DNA of 64,000 bases from SIG299 sp964544055 (GTDB taxonomy: Bacteria > Bacillota > Clostridia > Lachnospirales > Lachnospiraceae), in NCBI GenBank assembly GCA_964544055.1, contig CAZJAA010000012.1:6354-70353 (forward strand). The letters are read 5' to 3'. The stretch's first letter is position 1. Every line of letters starts with the position of its first letter. Both the position numbers and the translations under genes were made by a program. The notes beneath the pieces were generated by a model. The model was not told the origin of the DNA. It ran no database searches and worked only from the letters and a program-made list of their open reading frames with translations. Shown in pieces: positions 43,143-50,766 of this stretch.

Positions 43143-43315
43143 TGAGGGTTGTCAGAAAATATCTGCTGCTTACGTTGCTGTTACTTCTTTATGTGGATGC
43201 GGTATCCATGCTGCTTCAATATTTTTATCTTTATCAGAAAGCGTATTATGGTCTGAGTATGTTGATTGCACATCCATCGATTGAAAGAAGCATGAACGAA
43301 GCGGAGAAAGAATAA
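43142..43315 (+). CDS. 57-residue membrane protein (gene 9)
   Basis: ATG at 43142 shares one base with the TAA of gene 8 and opens a 57-codon frame: MRVVRKYLLLTLLLLLYVDA followed by VSMLLQYFYLYQKAYYGLSMLIAHPS and a charged tail. There is one long hydrophobic segment (about 8-35). No clear Shine-Dalgarno, so translation would be coupled to gene 8. The frame fills the otherwise empty 177-bp gap in a tightly packed operon, which supports its being real. Confidence 0.5.
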   Translation: MRVVRKYLLLTLLLLLYVDAVSMLLQYFYLYQKAYYGLSMLIAHPSIERSMNEAEKE

Positions 43316-43319
43316 TTTT

Positions 43320-43739
43320 ATGGGTAGTACACAGAGAATATGGATGATTGTTATGCTGCTCTTTTTTTTTCTGGGCGGAGCATGGTTTGTTTCCAAAGAA
43401 AACAGTAAAAAAATAATAAAGCAATGGCAGGAAATACAGGTAGAACGTTTTATGGATAAGATTGAAAAAACAGGAAGCTGTACATGGGAAGATATCCGTG
43501 CACTCCATCAGGCATTAAACTATAGTGGTGTGGATTCCGAAATTAGTCTGGAGGAATACAGGAAAGAGGCGGATCATAAGGGAAATCCATGGTATTACCT
43601 GATTTCCTGGACAGAAATTTCAGGGCAGATGTTGGAAGAAAAATATGATTTTGAAAGGCAGAGCGTTGTAAAACTGAGTGTATATGTAAGGGGAAAGTAT
43701 CTGTCTAATGTGTGCCGGTATTACGTTATTGTGACATAG
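43320..43739 (+). CDS. Small single-span protein (gene 10)
   Basis: A 139-residue protein with N-terminal span IWMIVMLLFFFLGGAWFV and an external domain (FMDKIEKTGSCTWEDIRALHQALNYSGVDSEISLEEYRKEA). The domain ends in YVRGKYLSNVCRYYVIVT with a second Cys. The length and topology resemble minor pseudopilins or TadE-like proteins, but no signature was recognised. Starts five bases after gene 9. Confidence 0.55.
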   Translation: MGSTQRIWMIVMLLFFFLGGAWFVSKENSKKIIKQWQEIQVERFMDKIEKTGSCTWEDIRALHQALNYSGVDSEISLEEYRKEADHKGNPWYYLISWTEISGQMLEEKYDFERQSVVKLSVYVRGKYLSNVCRYYVIVT

Positions 43740-43750
43740 AGAGGAAACAA

Positions 43751-45034
43751 ATGGGAAAATGGATAGAGGAAATATTGGATATTTTGTTGTTTCTTGGAAT
43801 TCTGGCTGGATTTCTGTTGTTTTTTCTGCTGTATTGGAAGGGCTCGTTTCAATTGCAGTATGCAGAAATTGAAGTCAATGAGTTTTTGACAACAGCACGG
43901 GTGGAAGGAAAAATAACGGCAGAACGGTTCGAGAGACTGGTAAAAAAAGTTGATGAAATCAGCAGTTCTTATGAACTTGATATTTCATGCAGGGAATATC
44001 GGACGAGTCCAATATACAACAAAATATCTGCTACAGCATTGGCACAATATTATATGAAAAGAAATACAAGAAAACAGCAGGAAAAAAACTCTGGACAAAC
44101 ATGGGTTGCAGAGGAAAACGCAGAACAATTAAAACTTTTGCAGGAGAGAAATGATACTATACTGGCAGAAGAAACAGAGTATCTGCCGTTACCCTCTACA
44201 GAAGAGGTTTGGGAAATAACAGCAGTGCGGGAACAGCAAAAAGTATATGAAGGAGAAGAACTGATTACGCTGTGCCTGATACGCTGTGAAGATGGAATCA
44301 GCTATGCAGAGGCAGAATCCGCAAAGGCAACTTCTTCTGGGACGGTATTCTTGAATTTGAAGCTGGATGGCAGTATTTATCAGATTCCGGTGGAAGTAGA
44401 ATGCCATCCAAGATATGTTATTTGCGATTATGGACATCAAATCGTAAATTCCATGGATATTCTGCTTGAAGCAGAGCGGACAGGAAACATAAGCTGTCCC
44501 TATTGCAAATCCATACCGGAAAGCTTATTGGCGAATACGGTATTTTTAAGAAGAAAAACCGGAAAGCCTTTGTCGGAAGAAGAACTTTGGGTTACCGCCT
44601 TTTTCTCAGATGGGAGTAGTAAAAGGATAGGACCACAGGATGAGGGCTGGTTGGATGATTATGATGAAAATTATAACGGTATTCAAAATGTAACAATTTC
44701 ATATCATGGAACAGAAACCAGTGTGCAGATTTTTTCGGAAAATGAACTTTGTTTGCAATGTGCGGGCTCCTGTGAGGGAAGAAGTTATACGGATTATGAA
44801 GCTTTTCCGTATTGCACCGATTGCATGTCGCAGGTAGCATTGTTTACCGGTGAAATATCGGAGGAAGAATGGGTGGCGGATTTTCAGAATCTGCTGGCGG
44901 TACTTTATGAATCCGGGGAAATTGCATTAAGTAAAGGAAGTTATCTTTGTGTCAGTGTCCGTCAGAATGGAAAAATTCGTTCAACATATCAGGTAGACAT
45001 TCTGACAAATGGAGGAAGTGAAAGCAAAAAGTGA
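43751..45034 (+). CDS. Single-span protein with cysteine knuckles (gene 11)
   Basis: A 427-residue protein. The span LLFLGILAGFLLFFLLYW is at about 12-29 and a TadE-like segment follows (YAEIEVNEFLTTARVEGKITAERFERLVKKV, where such genes often have similar text). Later it has CPYC near residue 255 and CLQCAGSC plus CTDC near residues 335-360, two pairs able to bind zinc or form disulfides. ATG 43751 has AGAGAGGA. No family recognised beyond the local context. An external scaffold or tip component is possible. Confidence 0.55.
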   Translation: MGKWIEEILDILLFLGILAGFLLFFLLYWKGSFQLQYAEIEVNEFLTTARVEGKITAERFERLVKKVDEISSSYELDISCREYRTSPIYNKISATALAQYYMKRNTRKQQEKNSGQTWVAEENAEQLKLLQERNDTILAEETEYLPLPSTEEVWEITAVREQQKVYEGEELITLCLIRCEDGISYAEAESAKATSSGTVFLNLKLDGSIYQIPVEVECHPRYVICDYGHQIVNSMDILLEAERTGNISCPYCKSIPESLLANTVFLRRKTGKPLSEEELWVTAFFSDGSSKRIGPQDEGWLDDYDENYNGIQNVTISYHGTETSVQIFSENELCLQCAGSCEGRSYTDYEAFPYCTDCMSQVALFTGEISEEEWVADFQNLLAVLYESGEIALSKGSYLCVSVRQNGKIRSTYQVDILTNGGSESKK

Positions 45035-45825
45035 AGCAGGGGCATTTGGCAATTTTATTTTTTATCCTGGGTGTTCTGTGTTTCCTTAGTCTTATCAGGG
45101 AAAAAACGCAATATGAGAATGCAATAGAGGAAAAGCAACGTGTGGAAGAAGCACTTCTTTCGGCAATGGAATGGACAGCAAGGGAATATGCAGCAGTTAT
45201 CAATGAGTCAGAGGAAAGAAAAAAGCAGGTTGTTTCCTGTGAATTTCCGGAAAAGCTTCGAATTTCGCTTGGCTTATTGGAAACAGAAAACAGTTGGGAA
45301 TCCATCCGGCTTTTTCTCCCGTTGCTGGTGGTGGCGGAGGAAGATGGAGTGTGGTTCTGTTTTCTTGAAGAGGTGGAAAAAAATGGCGTTGTAGAATTGG
45401 AGCAACGCTGGTCAGAAAAAACAGATTTTGAAGAATTAGAGGAGACAGCTTCCTGGTATATTACCAATCATAATTACATTGCGGCACAATATGGAATAGA
45501 ATATGATTTTTTCGTTCCAGGATTTTTTAAAAAAGGAAAAGAGGCAATGGAATTTCCGGTTATTATTGCGGCCTTTCAAGGCTGGCCATTGAATGCCTCA
45601 GGGAACGTAGTATACGAAAACTGTATAGATGTTGCGGTGTATCTGCAGAAAAAAGAATATTTTCTTTTGGAATATCCAACGAATCTTGCGGATACTAGAA
45701 GTTATTATCACCGGGCAGAATGTACGGAATGGATGTCGAAGGAGGATACCGGACGATGGGTAACAGAGGAAGAGGCAGTTTGTATATATGGAGCATTTCC
45801 GTGTGAGAAATGTATTCCACAGTAG
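45031..45825 (+). CDS. Single-span protein, last gene of the Tad-like operon (gene 12)
   Basis: A 264-residue protein with span LAILFFILGVLCFLSL at 6-21, a helical segment, then an external domain ending in RAECTEWMSKEDTGRWV...CEKCIPQ, with three cysteines near the C-terminus. The GTG start overlaps the stop of gene 11 as GTGA. No family recognised. A 17-bp inverted repeat begins two bases after the stop codon. Confidence 0.55.
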   Translation: MKQGHLAILFFILGVLCFLSLIREKTQYENAIEEKQRVEEALLSAMEWTAREYAAVINESEERKKQVVSCEFPEKLRISLGLLETENSWESIRLFLPLLVVAEEDGVWFCFLEEVEKNGVVELEQRWSEKTDFEELEETASWYITNHNYIAAQYGIEYDFFVPGFFKKGKEAMEFPVIIAAFQGWPLNASGNVVYENCIDVAVYLQKKEYFLLEYPTNLADTRSYYHRAECTEWMSKEDTGRWVTEEEAVCIYGAFPCEKCIPQ

Positions 45826-45827
45826 AG

Positions 45828-45936
45828 ATAATGCAATATTTTTCCTGTTGGAATGAGGTACGAAAAAGCGGCAGCGGATGCGGAAAAATGAGAAAATAAA
45901 ATCTGTATAAAAAATCTTTGAAAAATATTGCATTAT
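45828..45936. repeat. 17-bp perfect inverted repeat at the end of the Tad-like operon
   Basis: ATAATGCAATATTTTTC (45828-45844) and its exact complement (45920-45936) enclose 75 bp without an ORF. The right arm contains the -35 box of the small RNA promoter. No flanking duplication was seen. Confidence 0.85.
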
Positions 45937-45956
45937 TTGTCTTAATTTGGTATAAT
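45928..45956 (+). promoter_or_regulatory. Promoter of the candidate small RNA
   Basis: TTGCAT (45928-45933), 17 bp, TATAAT (45951-45956). Confidence 0.8.
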
Positions 45957-45962
45957 GTGTAA

Positions 45963-46181
45963 ATAATAAGCTTATTGATACACACTATAACATATTCCAT
46001 AAAAACGGAGAAAGGATGTGAGAGAAGGGAAAAATGCTGAACTAAAATTGATTTGCGGAGGTTGGGGAACCTACCGCAAATCCTTTCTGGAATATGATAT
46101 AGGGATAACTTCCAGAAAGAAAATGAGGATATGAAAATATCCTACGAAAAAGAAGAAGTCCGGCCAGACTTCTTCTTTTTT
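45963..46181 (+). ncRNA. Candidate structured small RNA, about 220 nt
   Basis: Between a strong promoter and a terminator lie three further hairpins. One is a 14-bp stem with a GGGG loop and one bulge (46050-46082). The second is TTTCTGGAA/TTCCAGAAA with a 17-nt loop (46084-46118). The third is AGGATAT-GAAA-ATATCCT (46126-46143). The terminator is AAGAAGAAGTC/GACTTCTTCTT plus T run (46150-46181). No coding frame spans it; only a three-codon ORF (ATG CTG AAC TAA at 46034) with a fair ribosome site occurs. It does not match 6S, SRP, tmRNA or RNase P RNA as I know them. Confidence 0.65.
46150..46181 (+). terminator. Terminator of the candidate small RNA
   Basis: Perfect 11-bp stem with a 6-nt loop and a T run. 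It directly adjoins the stop codon of the convergent traX-like gene and may serve both strands. Confidence 0.9.
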
Positions 46182-46184
46182 GAC

Positions 46185-46940
46185 TCAAAACAGTATCAGG
46201 CGAAGAACATAGAAAAAAAGCAGATGAAGCGGATAAAATGCATAAAATAAATATTTGGAAGGCTGTTGTCCACGCTTTCCGTTGTAAAAATAAATAAAAA
46301 TGAATGCTGGGAAAGCGGTATAGCTACTGAATAAAGTCAGTATAGCGCCAAGGATACATTGTAATTTTCTGTTATTTCTGAATTCATATAATATCAGAAT
46401 CAGAAAAATTCCCATGGCGGCATAGTCTGTTTGCAAAAAATAGGCAAGGAGCATTCCGGTAATTGCAGGCAGATACCTAAGAGGCTGCAACGTTGCAGAA
46501 AGGGCAGCTCTAAAATAATTTACTGTACAGAGAGTAAGCAGTCCGAGAAACAATGTAAAAAATACGTTCTGTCCTTTTAAACTGAAGATACAGTTGTAAA
46601 CAGCAAGGTCAAACGGAATTTCTGAAAGAATGGCAAAAATTCCAAGACGAAGTGCATATTTTTTTATATTTTTCGTGTGCTGAAAGCCTTCGACCAGCAA
46701 AAAGCAGAAAATAGGAAATGCGAGTCGTCCAATGCAACGCAACAGAATATCAATGTTGTACCATAAATGATAGTCTGTCGGGAGAAAAGAAACAGAAGTT
46801 CCTGCCAAAACAGCACTGGATATTTGTGGAAGCAGTCCGTTTTCGAGCAGCACAGCTCCGAGATGATCCAAAAACATAGTTAGAATGGCAATCAGTTTCA
46901 GCTGAAAACCGGAAAAACCGGTTTTATTGGTGTGTTTCAT
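46185..46940 (-). CDS. TraX-family membrane protein
   Basis: A 251-residue polytopic protein of the TraX family, named after the F-pilin acetylase but found widely in Firmicutes without conjugation genes. FQLKLIAILTMFLDHLGAVLL at the N-terminus, RCIGRLAFPIFCFLLVEGFQHTKNIKKY and AMGIFLILILYEFRNN are typical; about seven to eight hydrophobic spans. The start at 46940 has GAGGAA upstream. It converges on the Tad-like operon region; acylation of a surface product of that operon is possible but only suggested by proximity. Confidence 0.85.
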   Translation of the reverse strand: MKHTNKTGFSGFQLKLIAILTMFLDHLGAVLLENGLLPQISSAVLAGTSVSFLPTDYHLWYNIDILLRCIGRLAFPIFCFLLVEGFQHTKNIKKYALRLGIFAILSEIPFDLAVYNCIFSLKGQNVFFTLFLGLLTLCTVNYFRAALSATLQPLRYLPAITGMLLAYFLQTDYAAMGIFLILILYEFRNNRKLQCILGAILTLFSSYTAFPAFIFIYFYNGKRGQQPSKYLFYAFYPLHLLFFYVLRLILF

Positions 46941-46987
46941 AAACAAAATTCCTCGATTCTGTATGGATTTCATAAAAACATGTTCCC

Positions 46988-47016
46988 ATTGTACAGGGAA
47001 TTGCTGAGGATTGCAA
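46988..47016 (-). promoter_or_regulatory. Promoter of the TraX-like gene
   Basis: On the minus strand TTGCAA (47016-47011), 17 bp, TACAAT (46993-46988). Confidence 0.65.
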
Positions 47017-47053
47017 GGAAAGCATAAAAATTTCAGAAAAAAATAAAAGGGAC

Positions 47054-47082
47054 TTTACTTTTTTCGTTCCTTCTGCTACAAT
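47054..47082 (+). promoter_or_regulatory. Promoter of galK
   Basis: TTTACT (47054-47059), 17 bp, TACAAT (47077-47082). Confidence 0.7.
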
Positions 47083-47140
47083 GATTTCAGAAATATTGGT
47101 TTAAAACAAAAATAATAAAATAAAAGTGTGGAGGTTTACA

Positions 47141-48307
47141 ATGAAAGAGAATCTGATGCAGGAATTTGAACGTATTTATGGAGGCACGGACGATGTACGT
47201 CTGTTTTTTGCACCGGGACGTGTAAATATGATTGGTGAACATACGGATTATAACGGAGGTCATGTTTTCCCATGTGCACTTACGATTGGTACATATGCAG
47301 CAGCAAGACGGAACGGAATGGACACCTGTCGTTTTTATTCGATGAATTTTGAACATCGTGGTATTCTCGCAGCCGATTTGGATGAACTTGTGTACGATAA
47401 GGAAGAATATGACTGGGCAAATTATCCAATGGGTATTATTGCAAAGCTGAAAGAAGCAGGATTTACCATTGATGAAGGCATGGATTTTGTATTTTATGGA
47501 AACATTCCGAATTCTTCCGGCCTATCGTCCTCTGCTTCCATTGAAGTACTGACGGCATTTGCCTGCAGAGAACTTTTTGGCTTTGAAATGGATTTTGTGG
47601 AAATGGCAAAGCTGGCACAGAAAGCAGAAAATGAGTTTATCGGTGTAAACTGTGGAATTATGGATCAGTTTGCAATTGCTATGGGTAAAAAGGATAATGC
47701 TATTTTCCTGGATACGGCAGATTTGTCTTATGAGTATGCTCCGCTTGTACTGGAAAATGCTAAAATTGTAATTGCCTGCAGCAATAAAAAGCGTGGTCTT
47801 GGTGACTCCAAGTATAACGAAAGAAGAAGTGAGTGTGAGTCAGCCCTTGCCCTGCTGAAGACAAGGAAGAATATTAATTCTCTGGGCAAACTGTCTGAAG
47901 CAGAATTTGAAGAGTACAAGGATGTGATTGGGGACGAAGTAAAAATCCGCCGTGCAAAGCATGTCGTATATGAAAATCAGAGAACCATTCGTGCAGTTGA
48001 AGCATTAAAGGCGAATGATGTAGTTACATTTGGTCAGCTGATGAATGCATCCCACGTTTCCTTGAGAGATGATTATGAAGTTACAGGAATAGAACTGGAT
48101 ACTCTAGTGGAAACAGCATGGACAGTAGAAGGAGTCCTTGGCTCTCGTATGACGGGTGCCGGTTTTGGAGGCTGCACGGTTAGCATTGTGAAGGAAGACT
48201 GTGTAGATAATTTTATCCGAACGGTTGGTAAAGCATATAAAGACAAAATCGGATATGCCGCAGATTTTTATGTGGTAGATATCGGCAATGGTCCTGTAGA
48301 ATTATAG
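47141..48307 (+). CDS. galK: Galactokinase
   Basis: A 388-residue GHMP kinase that phosphorylates galactose, first step of the Leloir pathway. The galactokinase signature GRVNMIGEHTDYNGGHVFPCAL is at about residues 25-46, the ATP loop PNSSGLSSSASIEV at about 121-134, and the third GHMP motif GSRMTGAGFGGCTVSIV near the C-terminus. ATG 47141 has GGAGG; an earlier in-frame start at 47126 precedes it. galT follows 79 bp downstream; glf elsewhere in the window also uses UDP-galactose. Confidence 0.96.
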   Translation: MKENLMQEFERIYGGTDDVRLFFAPGRVNMIGEHTDYNGGHVFPCALTIGTYAAARRNGMDTCRFYSMNFEHRGILAADLDELVYDKEEYDWANYPMGIIAKLKEAGFTIDEGMDFVFYGNIPNSSGLSSSASIEVLTAFACRELFGFEMDFVEMAKLAQKAENEFIGVNCGIMDQFAIAMGKKDNAIFLDTADLSYEYAPLVLENAKIVIACSNKKRGLGDSKYNERRSECESALALLKTRKNINSLGKLSEAEFEEYKDVIGDEVKIRRAKHVVYENQRTIRAVEALKANDVVTFGQLMNASHVSLRDDYEVTGIELDTLVETAWTVEGVLGSRMTGAGFGGCTVSIVKEDCVDNFIRTVGKAYKDKIGYAADFYVVDIGNGPVEL

Positions 48308-48386
48308 TATAATTTGCATGAATATTACCGGCAGAGACGTAAGAGGATAATACTTAAAAATATTTATTCTCAGAATGGAGTTTGTT

Positions 48387-49892
48387 ATGACGAAAGAAAT
48401 TTTTTGGCTGACAGAATACGGTGTATCTGTGGGCCTGATAGAGGAAAATGACAGAAGCTATACCATCAATCGTCTGCTGGAACTGTTTCATTTGGATGCC
48501 CCCCAGGAAGAAAAAAAGCTTTCTCTGCCATGCGACAATGCGCATTTGGCAGAAGTGCTGGAGCGCATGAATGACTATGCAGCGGAACATGGTATGCTGG
48601 AAGAAAATACAGTAACTTATCGTGATTTATTTGATACAAAGGTAATGGGGCTACTTACTCCAAGACCAAGTGAGGTTATCCGGATCTTTGAAGAAAGAAA
48701 AGCAGAAAGCACGGAAGCAGCGACAGATTATTTTTACCGCTTGTGCCGTAATACAAATTATATCCGTACAGACCGTGTCAGTCGTGACCGCAAGTGGAAT
48801 GTGTCTTCAGAATACGGTGACATAGATATTACAATTAATCTTTCCAAACCGGAAAAAGATCCAAAGGCAATTGCTGCGGCAAAATTGATGAAACAGAGTG
48901 GATATCCAAAATGCCAGCTTTGTATGGAAAATCAGGGATATGAGGGACGTGCAAATCATCCGGCTCGTCAGAATCTGCGAATTATTCCTTTAACCATTAA
49001 TCATGAGCCATGGGGCTTTCAGTATTCGCCATATGTGTATTACAATGAGCATTGTATTGTGTTGAACCAGAAGCATACTCCAATGAAGATTGACCGCTCC
49101 TGCTTTGTAAAACTTCTTGATTTTGTAGAGCAGTTTCCTCATTATTTTCTTGGCTCTAATGCGGATCTGCCAATTGTAGGTGGTTCCATTTTAACACATG
49201 ATCATTTTCAGGGTGGACACTATACGTTTGCAATGGCAAAGGCGGAAATGGAAACATCGGTAGACTTTCGAGGGTTTGAGGACGTGCAGGCAGGTATTGT
49301 AAAATGGCCAATGTCTGTGCTGCGAATTTGCAGTGAAAAAAAACAGCGTCTGGTAGAACTGGCTGAAAAGATTTTAAAGGTGTGGCGTGGATATTCCGAT
49401 GAAGCGGTTGCCATATTTGCAGAAACGGATGGAGAGCCGCATAATACAATTACTCCGATTGCAAGAGTCCGGGAAGGAAAGTTTGAATTGGATTTGGTGC
49501 TTCGGAACAATCTTACGACAGCGGAGCATCCGCTTGGACTGTATCATCCACACAGCGAGCTACATCACATTAAAAAAGAAAATATAGGTCTGATTGAAGT
49601 AATGGGGCTTGCAGTTCTTCCGGCACGCTTGAAAACAGAGCTGGAAGAGGTGAAGCAATGCCTGCTTACCGGAAAAAAGGTTTCAGAAACAGAAGCAATT
49701 GCAGCACATGGCTCGTGGGCAGAGGAACTGATAAAAAAATATAAAACCTTTGACAAAGCAAATATTGATGCTATAATTGAAAAAGAGGTCGGTGCTGTTT
49801 TCGTGCAGGTATTGGAACACGCCGGCGTCTACAAAAGAACAGAGGAAGGAAAAGCTGCATTTCTGAAATTTGTGGAAACAGTAAATCAATAA
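48387..49892 (+). CDS. galT: Galactose-1-phosphate uridylyltransferase (class II, Firmicute type)
   Basis: A 501-residue enzyme exchanging UMP between UDP-glucose and galactose-1-phosphate. This is the long form typical of Firmicutes. Recognisable blocks: LLTPRPSEVIRIFEE, YFYRLCRNTNYIRTDRV, CQLCMENQGYEGRANHPARQNLR, and the active-site area GGSILTHDHFQGGHYTFAM. ATG 48387 has GGAG seven bases upstream; a start at 48375 is less well placed. Forms the galactose pathway with galK; no galE is seen here. Confidence 0.93.
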   Translation: MTKEIFWLTEYGVSVGLIEENDRSYTINRLLELFHLDAPQEEKKLSLPCDNAHLAEVLERMNDYAAEHGMLEENTVTYRDLFDTKVMGLLTPRPSEVIRIFEERKAESTEAATDYFYRLCRNTNYIRTDRVSRDRKWNVSSEYGDIDITINLSKPEKDPKAIAAAKLMKQSGYPKCQLCMENQGYEGRANHPARQNLRIIPLTINHEPWGFQYSPYVYYNEHCIVLNQKHTPMKIDRSCFVKLLDFVEQFPHYFLGSNADLPIVGGSILTHDHFQGGHYTFAMAKAEMETSVDFRGFEDVQAGIVKWPMSVLRICSEKKQRLVELAEKILKVWRGYSDEAVAIFAETDGEPHNTITPIARVREGKFELDLVLRNNLTTAEHPLGLYHPHSELHHIKKENIGLIEVMGLAVLPARLKTELEEVKQCLLTGKKVSETEAIAAHGSWAEELIKKYKTFDKANIDAIIEKEVGAVFVQVLEHAGVYKRTEEGKAAFLKFVETVNQ

Positions 49893-49898
49893 AACATC

Positions 49899-50471
49899 AT
49901 GGAAAACGATAACAGAGTCAATAATACCAAAAAAAAGGATATTGCAAAGCCCTTCAAAGAAGTTTTGTCATGGGTATTAACCATTGGGCTTGCCATAGTT
50001 GCGGCAAAACTGATTAATAATTATGTAATTATTAAGGCAGAGGTGCCGACCGGTTCGATGGAGCATACCATCGAGGTAAATGACTGTATTATGGGACTTC
50101 AGCCGGCATATTTATTTTCAAATCCAAAACGTGGGGATATCGTAATTTTCCCATACCCGGATGAACCGGAAGTCATTTATGTAAAACGGATTATTGGGCT
50201 TCCCGGCGAAACGGTAGAAATCAAGGATGGTTTTGTATACATTGACGGAGAACCAATCGAAGAGCCATATTTAAAAGAGGAAATGCTGGGAGAATATGGC
50301 CCTTATGAAGTGCCGGACAACTCCTACTTTATGCTTGGTGATAACCGAAACTCTTCTTTGGATTCTCGCAAGTGGAAAAATACCTATTTGAAAGGAGAAG
50401 ATATTATGGCTAAGGTGCTGTTTCGTTATTCTCCAAGCTTTCAGTGGTATTCCGGGGTAAGTTACGAATAA
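49899..50471 (+). CDS. lepB: Signal peptidase I
   Basis: A 190-residue type I signal peptidase. One N-terminal membrane span (VLSWVLTIGLAIVAAKLINNYVII), then the catalytic Ser in PTGSMEHTI (residue about 52) and the catalytic Lys in YVKRIIGLPGE (about residue 98), followed by GDNRNSSLDSR. It starts six bases after galT with no good ribosome site of its own, so translation is probably coupled to galT. An association between galactose genes and lepB has no evident functional meaning. Confidence 0.93.
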   Translation: MENDNRVNNTKKKDIAKPFKEVLSWVLTIGLAIVAAKLINNYVIIKAEVPTGSMEHTIEVNDCIMGLQPAYLFSNPKRGDIVIFPYPDEPEVIYVKRIIGLPGETVEIKDGFVYIDGEPIEEPYLKEEMLGEYGPYEVPDNSYFMLGDNRNSSLDSRKWKNTYLKGEDIMAKVLFRYSPSFQWYSGVSYE

Positions 50472-50607
50472 AGGTAAAGAAAATTAAAAATCATGCCGAT
50501 ATACAAAGCAGAAAGAACTTCAAGAATATAGACATCGAAAACAAATAATGTATTCTCAGAAGTTACCACAGGAAACATTTTGAAAACTTTAGGATAAGCA
50601 GGTTCAA

Positions 50608-50762
50608 TATGCGGATTGTTTCCCAAACAACTAAAGTGGTTGGCTATTTGTGTCGGAGCGTTACAAATAAGCCATGATGGCAGAACAGAAATCGCCTGTG
50701 CGAATTTCTTAAGAAACTTTGTTCCTTTTGCCTCGATTACGAAAACGCTCCGGAATGGAGAG
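50608..50762 (+). promoter_or_regulatory. Structured 5' leader element, copy 2 (pseudoknot before DUF6033 gene)
   Basis: This stretch is homologous to 2152-2289, with the same order of blocks (CTATTTG, GAGCG, CAAATA, TGATGGCAGA, CTGTGC, AATTTCTT). The second hairpin here is longer: GGCTATTTGT (50642-50651) with ACAAATA-A-GCC (50663-50673), one bulge. Its loop CGGAGCGTT (50654-50662) is exactly complementary to AACGCTCCG (50744-50752), which lies two bases before the ribosome site AATGGAGA. The pairing is kept although the bases differ from copy 1. The remaining gap 50472-50607 shows nothing clear. Confidence 0.65.
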
Positions 50763-50766
50763 TTTT

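Noticed and set aside
36085..45825. Conjugative element or type IV secretion locus
   Set aside because: No relaxase, coupling protein, integrase or attachment repeats are seen; the ATPase and platform proteins are Tad/T2SS-like.
45828..45936. Insertion sequence bounded by the 17-bp inverted repeat
   Set aside because: The 75-bp interior has no transposase and no target duplication flanks it.
46132..46240. Reading frame beginning inside the candidate small RNA and running through its terminator
   Set aside because: It crosses a strong terminator and enters the opposite-strand traX-like gene; composition looks non-coding.
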